Origin: Prevotella sp.
Lineage (GTDB): Bacteria; Bacteroidota; Bacteroidia; Bacteroidales; Bacteroidaceae
Length of the DNA: 64,000 nucleotides
Assembly: GCA_020026195.1 (NCBI GenBank)
Contig: JAHHQW010000005.1
Span: 1 to 64,000, forward strand
Direction: 5' to 3'
Shown here: piece by piece, positions 42,888-50,763 of the stretch
Layout of the letters: every line of letters begins with the position of its first letter
Position numbering within the stretch: the first letter of the stretch is position 1
The notes under the pieces: generated by a model
Told to the model about the DNA's origin: nothing
Databases searched by the model: none
Seen by the model: the letters and a program-made list of their open reading frames with translations, nothing else
Program-made: the position numbers and the translations under genes

Positions 42888-43604
42888 TTAACGGTTATTG
42901 TTTCTCTTGCGATTACCGCCTCTTCTGTTACTGCTGCGGTTTGTCTTTTCCTGTGTGAAATTTGGTGTGAGATCGCACTTACCATAGATTTCACCACGGC
43001 AAATCCATACCTTAATACCTAAAAGACCAACCTTAGTCAGTGCTTCTGCCTGACAGTAATCAATATCTGCACGGAATGTATGTAAAGGAGTACGTCCTTC
43101 CTTGAACATTTCCTTTCTAGCCATTTCAGCTCCGTTCAGACGACCTGAAATTAAAACTTTAATTCCTTCAGCACCTGCACGCATTGTGTTAGATACTGCC
43201 ATCTTAATAGCACGACGGTAAGAAATCTTACCTTCCACCTGGCGAGCGATGTTTAATGCTACTAAATTTGCGTCGAGATCAGGTTTCTTTACTTCGAAGA
43301 TGTTAATCTGAATGTCCTTTGCATAAAGTTTCTTCAACTCTTCCTTCAGCTTGTCTACATCCTGACCACCCTTTCCGATAACCATACCGGGGCGAGATGT
43401 ACAAATAGTGATGGTGATAAGTTTCAAAGTACGTTCAATGACAATTTTCGAAACGCTTGCCTTTGCTAAACGTTCGTTAAGATACTTGCGGATTTTTGCA
43501 TCCTCTACCAAGTTATCTCCGAAGCTTTTGCCTCCGAACCAATTAGAATCCCAACCTCTTACGATACCAAGACGGTTGCTTATCGGATTTACTTTCTGTC
43601 CCAT
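42888..43604 (-). CDS. rpsC: 30S ribosomal protein S3
   Basis: Small-subunit head protein with mRNA-unwinding role. 238 residues; KH domain with GMVIGKGGQDVDKL (~77-90), then the S3 C-terminal domain (LNGAEMARKEMFKEGRTPLHT). The last ~20 residues are an Asn/Arg-rich basic tail. 5 nt after rplV. Confidence 0.98.
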   Translation of the reverse strand: MGQKVNPISNRLGIVRGWDSNWFGGKSFGDNLVEDAKIRKYLNERLAKASVSKIVIERTLKLITITICTSRPGMVIGKGGQDVDKLKEELKKLYAKDIQINIFEVKKPDLDANLVALNIARQVEGKISYRRAIKMAVSNTMRAGAEGIKVLISGRLNGAEMARKEMFKEGRTPLHTFRADIDYCQAEALTKVGLLGIKVWICRGEIYGKCDLTPNFTQEKTNRSSNRRGGNRKRNNNR

Positions 43605-43609
43605 TCTAT

Positions 43610-44017
43610 TTATTCTTTAACATCATTAGTAATGGCATCAACATAAAGTGTAACGTGGTTAGAACGCTTGCGGATTCTGTTGCCACGACCCTGTGCTGCC
43701 GTTCTCATTCTTTTCAACGTAACACCTTCATCAACGAAGACTTTAGAAATATAAAGTTCACCGTCTTCAGCCTTACGGTCATTTTTTGTCTCCCAGTTTG
43801 CAATGGCAGAACGAAGTAATTTCTCAACATCAGCAGCAGCTGCCTTGTTAGAGAACTTCAGAACGCCGAGAGCACGGTTAACCTCCATACCGCGTATCAT
43901 ATCTACGACATAGCGCATTTTACGAGGTGATGAGGGTACATTCCTCAAGCGCGCAAAATACAATGTCTTAAGGGCTTCTTTTCTTTTTTCAGCCGATATT
44001 TTCTTTCTTGCTCCCAT
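43610..44017 (-). CDS. rplV: 50S ribosomal protein L22
   Basis: Lines the peptide exit tunnel through a beta hairpin. 135 residues; LRNVPSSPRKMRYVVDMIRG and the hairpin MRTAAQGRGNRIRKRSNHVT, where macrolide-resistance changes can occur; no such change is evident. 37 nt after rpsS. Confidence 0.98.
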   Translation of the reverse strand: MGARKKISAEKRKEALKTLYFARLRNVPSSPRKMRYVVDMIRGMEVNRALGVLKFSNKAAAADVEKLLRSAIANWETKNDRKAEDGELYISKVFVDEGVTLKRMRTAAQGRGNRIRKRSNHVTLYVDAITNDVKE

Positions 44018-44054
44018 TATATTATTCTTATTTTTTCAATGGATTTACAACCTG

Positions 44055-44318
44055 TTACTTATTACCGGCATGACCACCGAAACGACGTGTAGGTGAAAAT
44101 TCACCAAGTCTGTGACCTACCATATTTTCTGTAACGTAAACAGGTATGAATTTATTTCCGTTATGAACTGCAACTGTATGTCCCACGAAGTCGGGAGAAA
44201 TTACAGATGCTCTGGCCCATGTTTTAACTACGCTCTTCTTACCGCTTTCATTCATTGCGATGATTTTCTTCTCGAGCGATACGTTAATATAAGGACCTTT
44301 TTTTAATGAACGACTCAT
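44055..44318 (-). CDS. rpsS: 30S ribosomal protein S19
   Basis: Small-subunit head protein that contacts S13 and the A-site tRNA. 87 residues; MSRSLKKGPYINVSLEKK, TWARASVISPDFVGHTVAVHNG and GEFSPTRRFGGHAG are diagnostic. 25 nt after rplB. Confidence 0.98.
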   Translation of the reverse strand: MSRSLKKGPYINVSLEKKIIAMNESGKKSVVKTWARASVISPDFVGHTVAVHNGNKFIPVYVTENMVGHRLGEFSPTRRFGGHAGNK

Positions 44319-44343
44319 AATTTACTCTTGTTTACTTGTTTAA

Positions 44344-45165
44344 TTACTTAGCTCTTTCGATGATATACTTGTTAGAAAGTTTCTTAGGACGTCTAGTCTT
44401 AAGACCCTTTGCGTACAAGCCCTTACGTGAACGAGGATGTCCTCCAGAAGCACGTCCTTCACCACCACCCATCGGGTGATCAACAGGGTTCATAACAACA
44501 CCACGAACGCGGGGACGATTGCCCAACCAGCGAGAACGTCCAGCCTTACCAGACTGTTCGAGAGCGTGGTCTGAATTACCAACACCACCTACTGTTGCCT
44601 TGCAGGCACTGAGAACCTTACGAGATTCACCAGAAGGGAGCTTAATTACACAATAACTGCCTTCACGAGAAGTCAACTGAGCAAAATTACCAGCCGAGCG
44701 AACAAGCAGTGCACCCTGTCCAGGACGTAATTCAATATTGTGAATTACAGTACCTACAGGAATGTTAGCCAGAGGAAGAGAGTTACCAACCTCAGGTGTA
44801 GCATCCTTACCTGACATGAGTTTTGCACCAACCTGCAGTCCGTCGGGAGCAATAATGTAACGTTTTTCACCATCAGCATAGTAAAGCAATGCGATACGAG
44901 CTGAACGATTCGGATCGTATTCAATTGTTTTTACAACTGCTGGAACACCATCTTTCTCACGTTTGAAATCAACAAAACGGTATTTCTGTTTGTGACCACC
45001 GCCAATATTACGGACGGTCATTTTTCCGGTGTTGTTTCGACCACCGGTAGATTTCTTACCGTAAACGAGAGACTTCTCTGGTACGGATGCAGTAATATCC
45101 TCGAACGTACCAATAATCTTGTGTCTTTGACCCGGTGTAACGGGTTTTAATTTACGTACTGCCAT
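44344..45165 (-). CDS. rplB: 50S ribosomal protein L2
   Basis: Essential for peptidyl transfer and subunit joining. 273 residues; KSTGGRNNTGKMTVRNIGGG near the N-terminus and the C-terminal VRGVVMNPVDHPMGGGEGR, which includes the conserved His near the peptidyl-transferase centre. 7 nt after rplW. Confidence 0.99.
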   Translation of the reverse strand: MAVRKLKPVTPGQRHKIIGTFEDITASVPEKSLVYGKKSTGGRNNTGKMTVRNIGGGHKQKYRFVDFKREKDGVPAVVKTIEYDPNRSARIALLYYADGEKRYIIAPDGLQVGAKLMSGKDATPEVGNSLPLANIPVGTVIHNIELRPGQGALLVRSAGNFAQLTSREGSYCVIKLPSGESRKVLSACKATVGGVGNSDHALEQSGKAGRSRWLGNRPRVRGVVMNPVDHPMGGGEGRASGGHPRSRKGLYAKGLKTRRPKKLSNKYIIERAK

Positions 45166-45172
45166 TTTTTAT

Positions 45173-45466
45173 TTAAATATTGCTATAAAAATCTATTGTC
45201 TGACCCTCTTTGAGAGTAACAATTGCTTTCTTGAACGCATTCTTCTTACCCTGTACAAGGCCTGCACGTGTGTAACGGCTTGAGCGCTTGCCATTGTAGA
45301 GAATTGTATTCACATCTACTACGTTAACATTATACAGACTTTCGACCTCTTTCTTAATCTGGAGCTTATCAGCCTCGGGACGAACAATGAAACCATAACG
45401 GTTAGGCTGTTTGTCTGTAATGTTAGTCATCTTTTCTGTGACTAATGGTTTTACTATAATTGCCAT
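45173..45466 (-). CDS. rplW: 50S ribosomal protein L23
   Basis: Exit-tunnel rim protein, chaperone docking site. 97 residues; IIVKPLVTEKMT at the start and EVESLYNVNVVDVNT in the middle. 14 nt after rplD. Confidence 0.97.
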   Translation of the reverse strand: MAIIVKPLVTEKMTNITDKQPNRYGFIVRPEADKLQIKKEVESLYNVNVVDVNTILYNGKRSSRYTRAGLVQGKKNAFKKAIVTLKEGQTIDFYSNI

Positions 45467-45480
45467 ATCTGTTGTCTCGT

Positions 45481-46110
45481 TTATTTAGTTAAGATTGTCT
45501 CGATTGTCTTTACTGAAGATTCTGTCATAACGAGAACATCTGCATTCAAAACTTTATACGTATTGAGCTGTGATGCTGTCATTATACTAGCCTTCTGAAT
45601 GTTACGCGCGGACAAATATACGTTTTTATTTGTTTCTGACAAAACAAAAAGAGATTTCTTATCATTAACTTTGAGAGAATTCATCATTTCTACAAAGTTT
45701 TTAGTCTTAGGAGCATCAAAAGTGAAGTCTTCGACAACGATAATTGAATCTTCTTTAGCTTTGTAAGTTAAAGCGCTCTTACGAGCAAGAATCTTTACTT
45801 TTTTGTTAAGTTTGAAACCATAGTCTCTAGGTGTCGGACCAAATACACGAGCACCACCTACGAGAACCGGAGAGTTGATGTCACCACGACGTGCACCACC
45901 TGTACCTTTCTGGCGGAACAACTTACGTGTTGAACCAGAGAGTTCACTTCTTTCCTTTGTCTTTGCAGTACCCTGACGCTGGTTAGCCATATACTGCTTA
46001 ACATCGAGATAAAGAACGTGATCGTTAGGTTCAATTCCATAGATAGATTCGTTCAACGTAACCTTTCTACCGGTATCTTCACCTTTGATATTTAATACGT
46101 TAATTTCCAT
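45481..46110 (-). CDS. rplD: 50S ribosomal protein L4
   Basis: Large-subunit assembly protein; its loop reaches the exit tunnel. 209 residues; the loop TRKLFRQKGTGGARRGDINSP is basic and intact, with KKVKILARKSALTYK further on. The E. coli protein also represses the S10 operon by attenuation; no matching leader is recognised here. Its ATG overlaps the rplC stop by one base (TAATG). Confidence 0.98.
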   Translation of the reverse strand: MEINVLNIKGEDTGRKVTLNESIYGIEPNDHVLYLDVKQYMANQRQGTAKTKERSELSGSTRKLFRQKGTGGARRGDINSPVLVGGARVFGPTPRDYGFKLNKKVKILARKSALTYKAKEDSIIVVEDFTFDAPKTKNFVEMMNSLKVNDKKSLFVLSETNKNVYLSARNIQKASIMTASQLNTYKVLNADVLVMTESSVKTIETILTK

Positions 46111-46724
46111 TACTTCTCAATTAAAACAGTTGAACCATTACAACCAGCAACAGAACCCTTAACAAGAATGAGGTTGTGTTCCGGTATTACTTTTAACACT
46201 TTCAGATTCTGAGTAGTAACTCTGTCACCACCCATGTGACCACCCATGCGTAATCCCTTAAAGACTTTTGCAGGGTAAGAACAAGCTCCGATAGAACCCG
46301 GCTTGCGAGCACGATTCTTCTGACCGTGTGTTGTCTGACCAACACCGCCGAAACCGTGACGTTTCATTACGCCCTGGAAGCCCTTACCCTTAGAAGTACC
46401 AACAACGTCAACAAAAGCTGTTTCGTTGAAGATTTCTACAGTAATGGTGTCACCAAGGTTGTATTCCTTGTCAAACTTGAACTCGGCCAAGTGTCTCTTA
46501 GGAGTTGTACCTGCCTTTTTGAAGCATCCCATCATAGGTTTAGAAGTATTCTTCTCTTTTGCTTCGCCAAAGCCCAGCTGTACTGCGGCATAACCATCTT
46601 TTTCAACAGTCTTTACCTGGGTAACAACACAAGGACCTGCTTCGATAACAGTGCACGGTACATTCTTACCGTCGGCGCTGAAAACGGATGTCATTCCGAT
46701 TTTTTTTCCAATTAATCCTGGCAT
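46110..46724 (-). CDS. rplC: 50S ribosomal protein L3
   Basis: Nucleates large-subunit assembly. 204 residues; MPGLIGKKIGMTSVF at the start, GKGFQGVMKRHGFGG and RMGGHMGGDRVTTQNL later, as in the family. 23 nt after rpsJ. Confidence 0.98.
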   Translation of the reverse strand: MPGLIGKKIGMTSVFSADGKNVPCTVIEAGPCVVTQVKTVEKDGYAAVQLGFGEAKEKNTSKPMMGCFKKAGTTPKRHLAEFKFDKEYNLGDTITVEIFNETAFVDVVGTSKGKGFQGVMKRHGFGGVGQTTHGQKNRARKPGSIGACSYPAKVFKGLRMGGHMGGDRVTTQNLKVLKVIPEHNLILVKGSVAGCNGSTVLIEK

Positions 46725-46747
46725 TTCAATTAAAAAATTTTAAATAA

Positions 46748-47053
46748 CTATACTTTGATTTCTACTTCTACACCGCTAGGCAATTCAAGTTTCATAAGAG
46801 CATCTACTGTGTTGCTTGTTGAACTGTAGATGTCAATAAGACGCTTGAAATCACTGAGCTGGAACTGCTCACGAGCTTTCTTGTTAACGAAAGTACTACG
46901 ATTGACTGTGTAGATACGTTTGTGTGTAGGGAGAGGAATAGGACCGCTAACGATAGCGCCTGTTGCCTTTACAGCCTTCACAATTTTTTCTGCTGACTTG
47001 TCAACGAGTTTGTGATCGTATGACTTCAGCTTGATTCTAATTTTCTGACTCAT
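46748..47053 (-). CDS. rpsJ: 30S ribosomal protein S10
   Basis: Small-subunit head protein that also acts as transcription factor NusE in antitermination. 101 residues; IRIKLKSYDHKLVDKSAEKI and GPIPLPTHKRIYTVNRSTF. First gene of the S10 cluster. The 94-nt gap to fusA holds a hairpin. Confidence 0.98.
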   Translation of the reverse strand: MSQKIRIKLKSYDHKLVDKSAEKIVKAVKATGAIVSGPIPLPTHKRIYTVNRSTFVNKKAREQFQLSDFKRLIDIYSSTSNTVDALMKLELPSGVEVEIKV

Positions 47054-47078
47054 CTTTTTATTTATATTATTAATAAAA

Positions 47079-47132
47079 AGGAAAAGAGTTACATCGTTTA
47101 AGAGTCATTCGCTAAACGAAGCCTCTTTTCCT
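47079..47132 (-). terminator. Hairpin between fusA and rpsJ, possible attenuator
   Basis: Outer stem AGGAAAAGAG (47079-47088) pairs with CTCTTTTCCT (47123-47132), with an inner CGTTTA/TAAACG stem. On the minus strand the outer arm is followed by TTTTATTAATAAT. It could partly end transcription from the str genes before rpsJ. Confidence 0.65.
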
Positions 47133-47147
47133 ATATTTTTCTTTAGA

Positions 47148-49265
47148 TTATACCAAGTCTACACGACCATTAACCTCTTCGAGGATAGTCTTTGCGATAG
47201 AACTTGAAACAGCTGCATGATGATCGTACTCCATTGAGCTAGTTGCACGACCAGAAGTAATTGTACGGAGTGATGTTACATAACCGAACATTTCTGCCAG
47301 AGGTACCATAGCCTTAACGAGACGTGCACCACTACGTGTTTCATCCATACCTTCAACCTGACCACGACGCTTGTTCAAGTCACCGATAACATCACCCATG
47401 TTCTCTTCAGGAGTAACAACTTCAAGTTTCATTATCGGTTCCATAAGAACTGGAGATGCCTTTGCACATGCATTCTTGTATGCATTAATTGCAGCGATTT
47501 CGAATGACAGCTGATCAGAGTCAACAGGGTGATAAGAACCATCAAGAAGTGTTACTTTCAGACTATCCATCGGATAACCACCAAGAACACCATTCTTCAT
47601 TGCTGTCTCAAAACCTTTCTGAACAGAAGGTATAAATTCCTTAGGAATATTACCACCCTTAACTTCATTTACAAACTGGAGTCCACCGTCCTTGAAATCT
47701 TCATCAACAGGACCAAGTTCTACTATAATATCAGCAAACTTACCACGACCACCACTCTGCTTCTTATAAACTTCGCGGAGGTTAACAGTTTCTGTAATTG
47801 CTTCCTTATAATTAACCTGAGGTTTACCCTGATTACACTCAACCTTGAATTCTCTCTTTAAACGATCGAGAATAATATCAAGGTGAAGCTCACCCATACC
47901 AGAGATAACGGTCTGACCGCTCTGTTCGTCTGTACGGACTGTAAATGTAGGATCTTCTTCTGCAAGTTTTGCAAGACCGACACCAAGTTTATCAACATCT
48001 GCCTGGCTCTTAGGCTCTACTGCAATACCGATAACAGGATCAGGGAAGGTAATAGATTCGAGAATAATAGGATGTTCCTCATCACAAAGAGTATCACCAG
48101 TTCTAATATCCTTGAAACCAACTCCTGCTCCAATATCACCAGCATCGATAGCATCCATAGGAACCTGCTTGTTTGAATTCATCTGGAACAGACGGCTAAT
48201 TCTTTCCTTACGTCCTGAACGTGTATTGAATACATATGAACCAGCCTCAACTTTACCTGAATATACACGGAAGAATACGAGACGTCCTACATATGGGTCT
48301 GTTGCAATCTTAAATGCAAGAGCTGATGTAGGTTCTTCTTCTTCGGGCTTACGATCTTCTTCTTCTCCTGTATTGGGGTTTGTACCAACGATACAAGGTG
48401 TATCCAGAGGAGAGGGAAGGAAAGCACATACATAGTCAAGAAGAGTCTGAACACCCTTGTTCTTGAATGAAGAACCACAGAGAACAGGAGTGCATTCCAT
48501 TGAAAGTGTACCCTTACGAAGCGCTTTCAATATTTCTTCTTCGGTAAGTGACTCGGGATTTTCGAAATACTTGTCCATAAGAGACTCATCGAATTCAGCT
48601 GCAGCTTCAAGAAGTTTTGCTCTGTATTCCTCAACATCATCCATAACTTCTGCAGGAATTTCAATTTCCTGGAATTCAGTACCCTGAGTTTCATCATCCC
48701 AAACAAGAGCCTTCATCTTAATGAGGTCAACGATACCTCTAAAAGTCTCTTCGCTACCGATAGGAACAACAATTGCAACGGGATTAGCACCCAGGACATC
48801 CTTCATCTGCTTTAAAACATCAAAGAAATCTGCACCTGAGCGGTCCATCTTATTAACATAACCGATACGAGGTACGTTGTACTTATCAGCCTGACGCCAT
48901 ACAGTTTCAGACTGAGGCTGAACACCGCCGACTGCACAATATGTAGCAACTGCACCATCAAGAACACGGAGTGAACGTTCTACCTCAGCAGTAAAGTCAA
49001 CGTGTCCCGGAGTATCAATCAAGTTAATTTTATACTTCTTATTATCATACATCCAGTAACATGTTGTAGCTGCTGATGTAATAGTGATACCTCTCTCCTG
49101 CTCCTGAGACATCCAGTCCATAGTAGCAGCACCATCGTGAACCTCACCAATCTTATGAGTTTTACCTGTGTAATAGAGGATACGCTCTGAAGTTGTTGTC
49201 TTACCAGCATCAATGTGAGCCATGATACCGATATTACGTGTCAATGTTAAATTCTGTTTTGCCAT
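47148..49265 (-). CDS. fusA: Elongation factor G
   Basis: GTPase that drives tRNA-mRNA translocation on the ribosome. 705 residues; G1 motif AHIDAGKTT (~15-23), G2 RGITITSAA, G3 DTPGHVDF, G4 NKMD, then domain II-V blocks such as GMGELHLDIILDRL. All GTPase motifs are intact. It is the canonical EF-G by position and length; the frequent second Bacteroidota EF-G copy is not in the window. 22 nt after rpsG. Confidence 0.98.
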   Translation of the reverse strand: MAKQNLTLTRNIGIMAHIDAGKTTTSERILYYTGKTHKIGEVHDGAATMDWMSQEQERGITITSAATTCYWMYDNKKYKINLIDTPGHVDFTAEVERSLRVLDGAVATYCAVGGVQPQSETVWRQADKYNVPRIGYVNKMDRSGADFFDVLKQMKDVLGANPVAIVVPIGSEETFRGIVDLIKMKALVWDDETQGTEFQEIEIPAEVMDDVEEYRAKLLEAAAEFDESLMDKYFENPESLTEEEILKALRKGTLSMECTPVLCGSSFKNKGVQTLLDYVCAFLPSPLDTPCIVGTNPNTGEEEDRKPEEEEPTSALAFKIATDPYVGRLVFFRVYSGKVEAGSYVFNTRSGRKERISRLFQMNSNKQVPMDAIDAGDIGAGVGFKDIRTGDTLCDEEHPIILESITFPDPVIGIAVEPKSQADVDKLGVGLAKLAEEDPTFTVRTDEQSGQTVISGMGELHLDIILDRLKREFKVECNQGKPQVNYKEAITETVNLREVYKKQSGGRGKFADIIVELGPVDEDFKDGGLQFVNEVKGGNIPKEFIPSVQKGFETAMKNGVLGGYPMDSLKVTLLDGSYHPVDSDQLSFEIAAINAYKNACAKASPVLMEPIMKLEVVTPEENMGDVIGDLNKRRGQVEGMDETRSGARLVKAMVPLAEMFGYVTSLRTITSGRATSSMEYDHHAAVSSSIAKTILEEVNGRVDLV

Positions 49266-49287
49266 CGTCTCTTTTTACCTTTGGAAA

Positions 49288-49764
49288 TTAAAATCTAAAG
49301 TGAGCAAATGCACGGTTAGCCTCAGCCATACGATGCATTTCTTCCTTACGCTTAAATGCGCCACCCTGATTGTTGTATGCATCCATGATTTCTGCTGCGA
49401 GTTTCTCAGACATAGTCTTACCACCGCGCTTACGTGCATAAGCAATCATATTCTTCATAGAAACACTTTCCTTACGATCGGGACGGATTTCTGTAGGTAC
49501 CTGGAATGTAGCACCACCTATACGGCGGCTCTTAACTTCTACCTGGGGAGTAATATTATCGAGAGCCTGCTTCCAAATTTCGAGTTCTGACTTCTCTTCG
49601 TTAGCCATTTTCTCTTTAATTGTGTTCAGTGCTCCATAAAAAATCTCATAAGAGATGTTTTTCTTACCATCATACATCAGATGGTTTACGAACTTAGAGA
49701 CCTTCTGGTCATTGTAAACGGGATCCGGAAGGATCACACGCTTTCTTGGTTTTGCTTTTCTCAT
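49288..49764 (-). CDS. rpsG: 30S ribosomal protein S7
   Basis: Head-domain assembly protein at the E site; in E. coli it is the translational repressor of the str operon. 158 residues from MRKAKPRKRVILPDPVYND (49764); a longer frame is open 17 codons up but has no conservation. Ends RMAEANRAFAHFRF. 134 nt after rpsL. Confidence 0.97.
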   Translation of the reverse strand: MRKAKPRKRVILPDPVYNDQKVSKFVNHLMYDGKKNISYEIFYGALNTIKEKMANEEKSELEIWKQALDNITPQVEVKSRRIGGATFQVPTEIRPDRKESVSMKNMIAYARKRGGKTMSEKLAAEIMDAYNNQGGAFKRKEEMHRMAEANRAFAHFRF

Positions 49765-49881
49765 TACTTTTTGAAAAATATATTCTGCATGGGGCTGTTT
49801 GTCGATCTTCAACACCTTCTCTTAGGTATTTACTCAACCTGTATTAACAATTCTCCAGCAAAACGATTAAATAAATGTCTT

Positions 49882-49896
49882 AAACCTTTAAGGTTT
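49882..49896. repeat. Short palindrome after rpsL
   Basis: AAACCTTTAAGGTTT, 3 nt beyond the end of rpsL (stop at 49899), in the 134-nt gap before rpsG. It is short and has no T run, so a role as a terminator is unlikely. Confidence 0.35.
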
Positions 49897-49898
49897 CT

Positions 49899-50273
49899 TT
49901 ATTTCTTTGGACGTTTAGCTCCGTACTTAGAACGACGCTGTGTACGACCTGCGACACCTGCTGTATCGAGTGTACCGCGAACGATGTGGTAACGAACACC
50001 AGGAAGGTCCTTTACACGACCACCGCGAACGAGCACGATTGAGTGTTCCTGAAGGTTGTGGCCTTCTCCCGGGATGTAAGAGTTTACTTCTTTCTGGTTT
50101 GTTAAACGAACACGGGCAACTTTTCTCATTGCCGAATTAGGCTTCTTAGGAGTGGTTGTGTAAACACGAACGCAAACACCACGACGCTGAGGACATGAAT
50201 CCAAAGCCGGTGACTTACTCTTGTCTACGAGTACCTCTCTGCCTTTTCTTACCAATTGTTGAATTGTAGGCAT
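49899..50273 (-). CDS. rpsL: 30S ribosomal protein S12
   Basis: Decoding-centre protein. 124 residues; MPTIQQLVRKGRE at the start, TTPKKPNSAMRKVARV and GGRVKDLPGVRYHIVRG. Lys is present in both PKKPNS and RVKDLP, the two sites where streptomycin-resistance changes usually arise, so no such change is visible. First gene of the str cluster. Confidence 0.98.
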   Translation of the reverse strand: MPTIQQLVRKGREVLVDKSKSPALDSCPQRRGVCVRVYTTTPKKPNSAMRKVARVRLTNQKEVNSYIPGEGHNLQEHSIVLVRGGRVKDLPGVRYHIVRGTLDTAGVAGRTQRRSKYGAKRPKK

Positions 50274-50356
50274 TGTTTCTTAAATTTTAATTATATATTA
50301 TTTTTTATTATTGTCGTAATATTACTCGAAGAGGCAAAATATACCAATTCGGGCTG

Positions 50357-50364
50357 CAAAGTTA
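50357..50364 (-). promoter_or_regulatory. Possible -7 element of the str cluster
   Basis: Minus strand TAACTTTG, 84 nt before the rpsL start. The -33 element is not well matched. Confidence 0.5.
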
Positions 50365-50763
50365 CAAACATTATGTGTAATATCCTAATAACATTATCTA
50401 TTAAATTCACTTTTTATATGAAAAACAAATATTTGGGCCCATTTTTAATAATATTTAACCATAAAACGATTGTTTTTTATATATTCTTATCAGTACATTT
50501 AAATATATATACTTTATTTATCAGGAGTACTACAAACAAAAGCAACACCTATCATTCAATTATTTATAGCATTCAGCAACAAGCATTTCCGCAACAAAAC
50601 CAAGTTGATATAATTTTATGTAAAGACTTTGGAGTTTCATTCAATTAATCTCATTATCACACTCAAAGCAAACGACATCTCGTACACGGTGTATTTATCA
50701 TGATAATATAAAAGGACTTAAAATGATACACTCAATAAAAGAACTGTAAAGGGTACATAAAAA
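50365..50763. other. Gene-free AT-rich spacer upstream of rpsL
   Basis: About 400 bp between the ccsBA terminator and the str promoter. Homopolymer-rich; no gene, RNA or repeat recognised. The extended ccsBA frame runs into its right-hand end to 50718. Confidence 0.55.

Noticed and set aside
49882..49896. Palindrome after rpsL considered as a terminator
   Set aside because: Only seven pairs, no loop, no T run; rpsG just downstream is expected to be co-transcribed.
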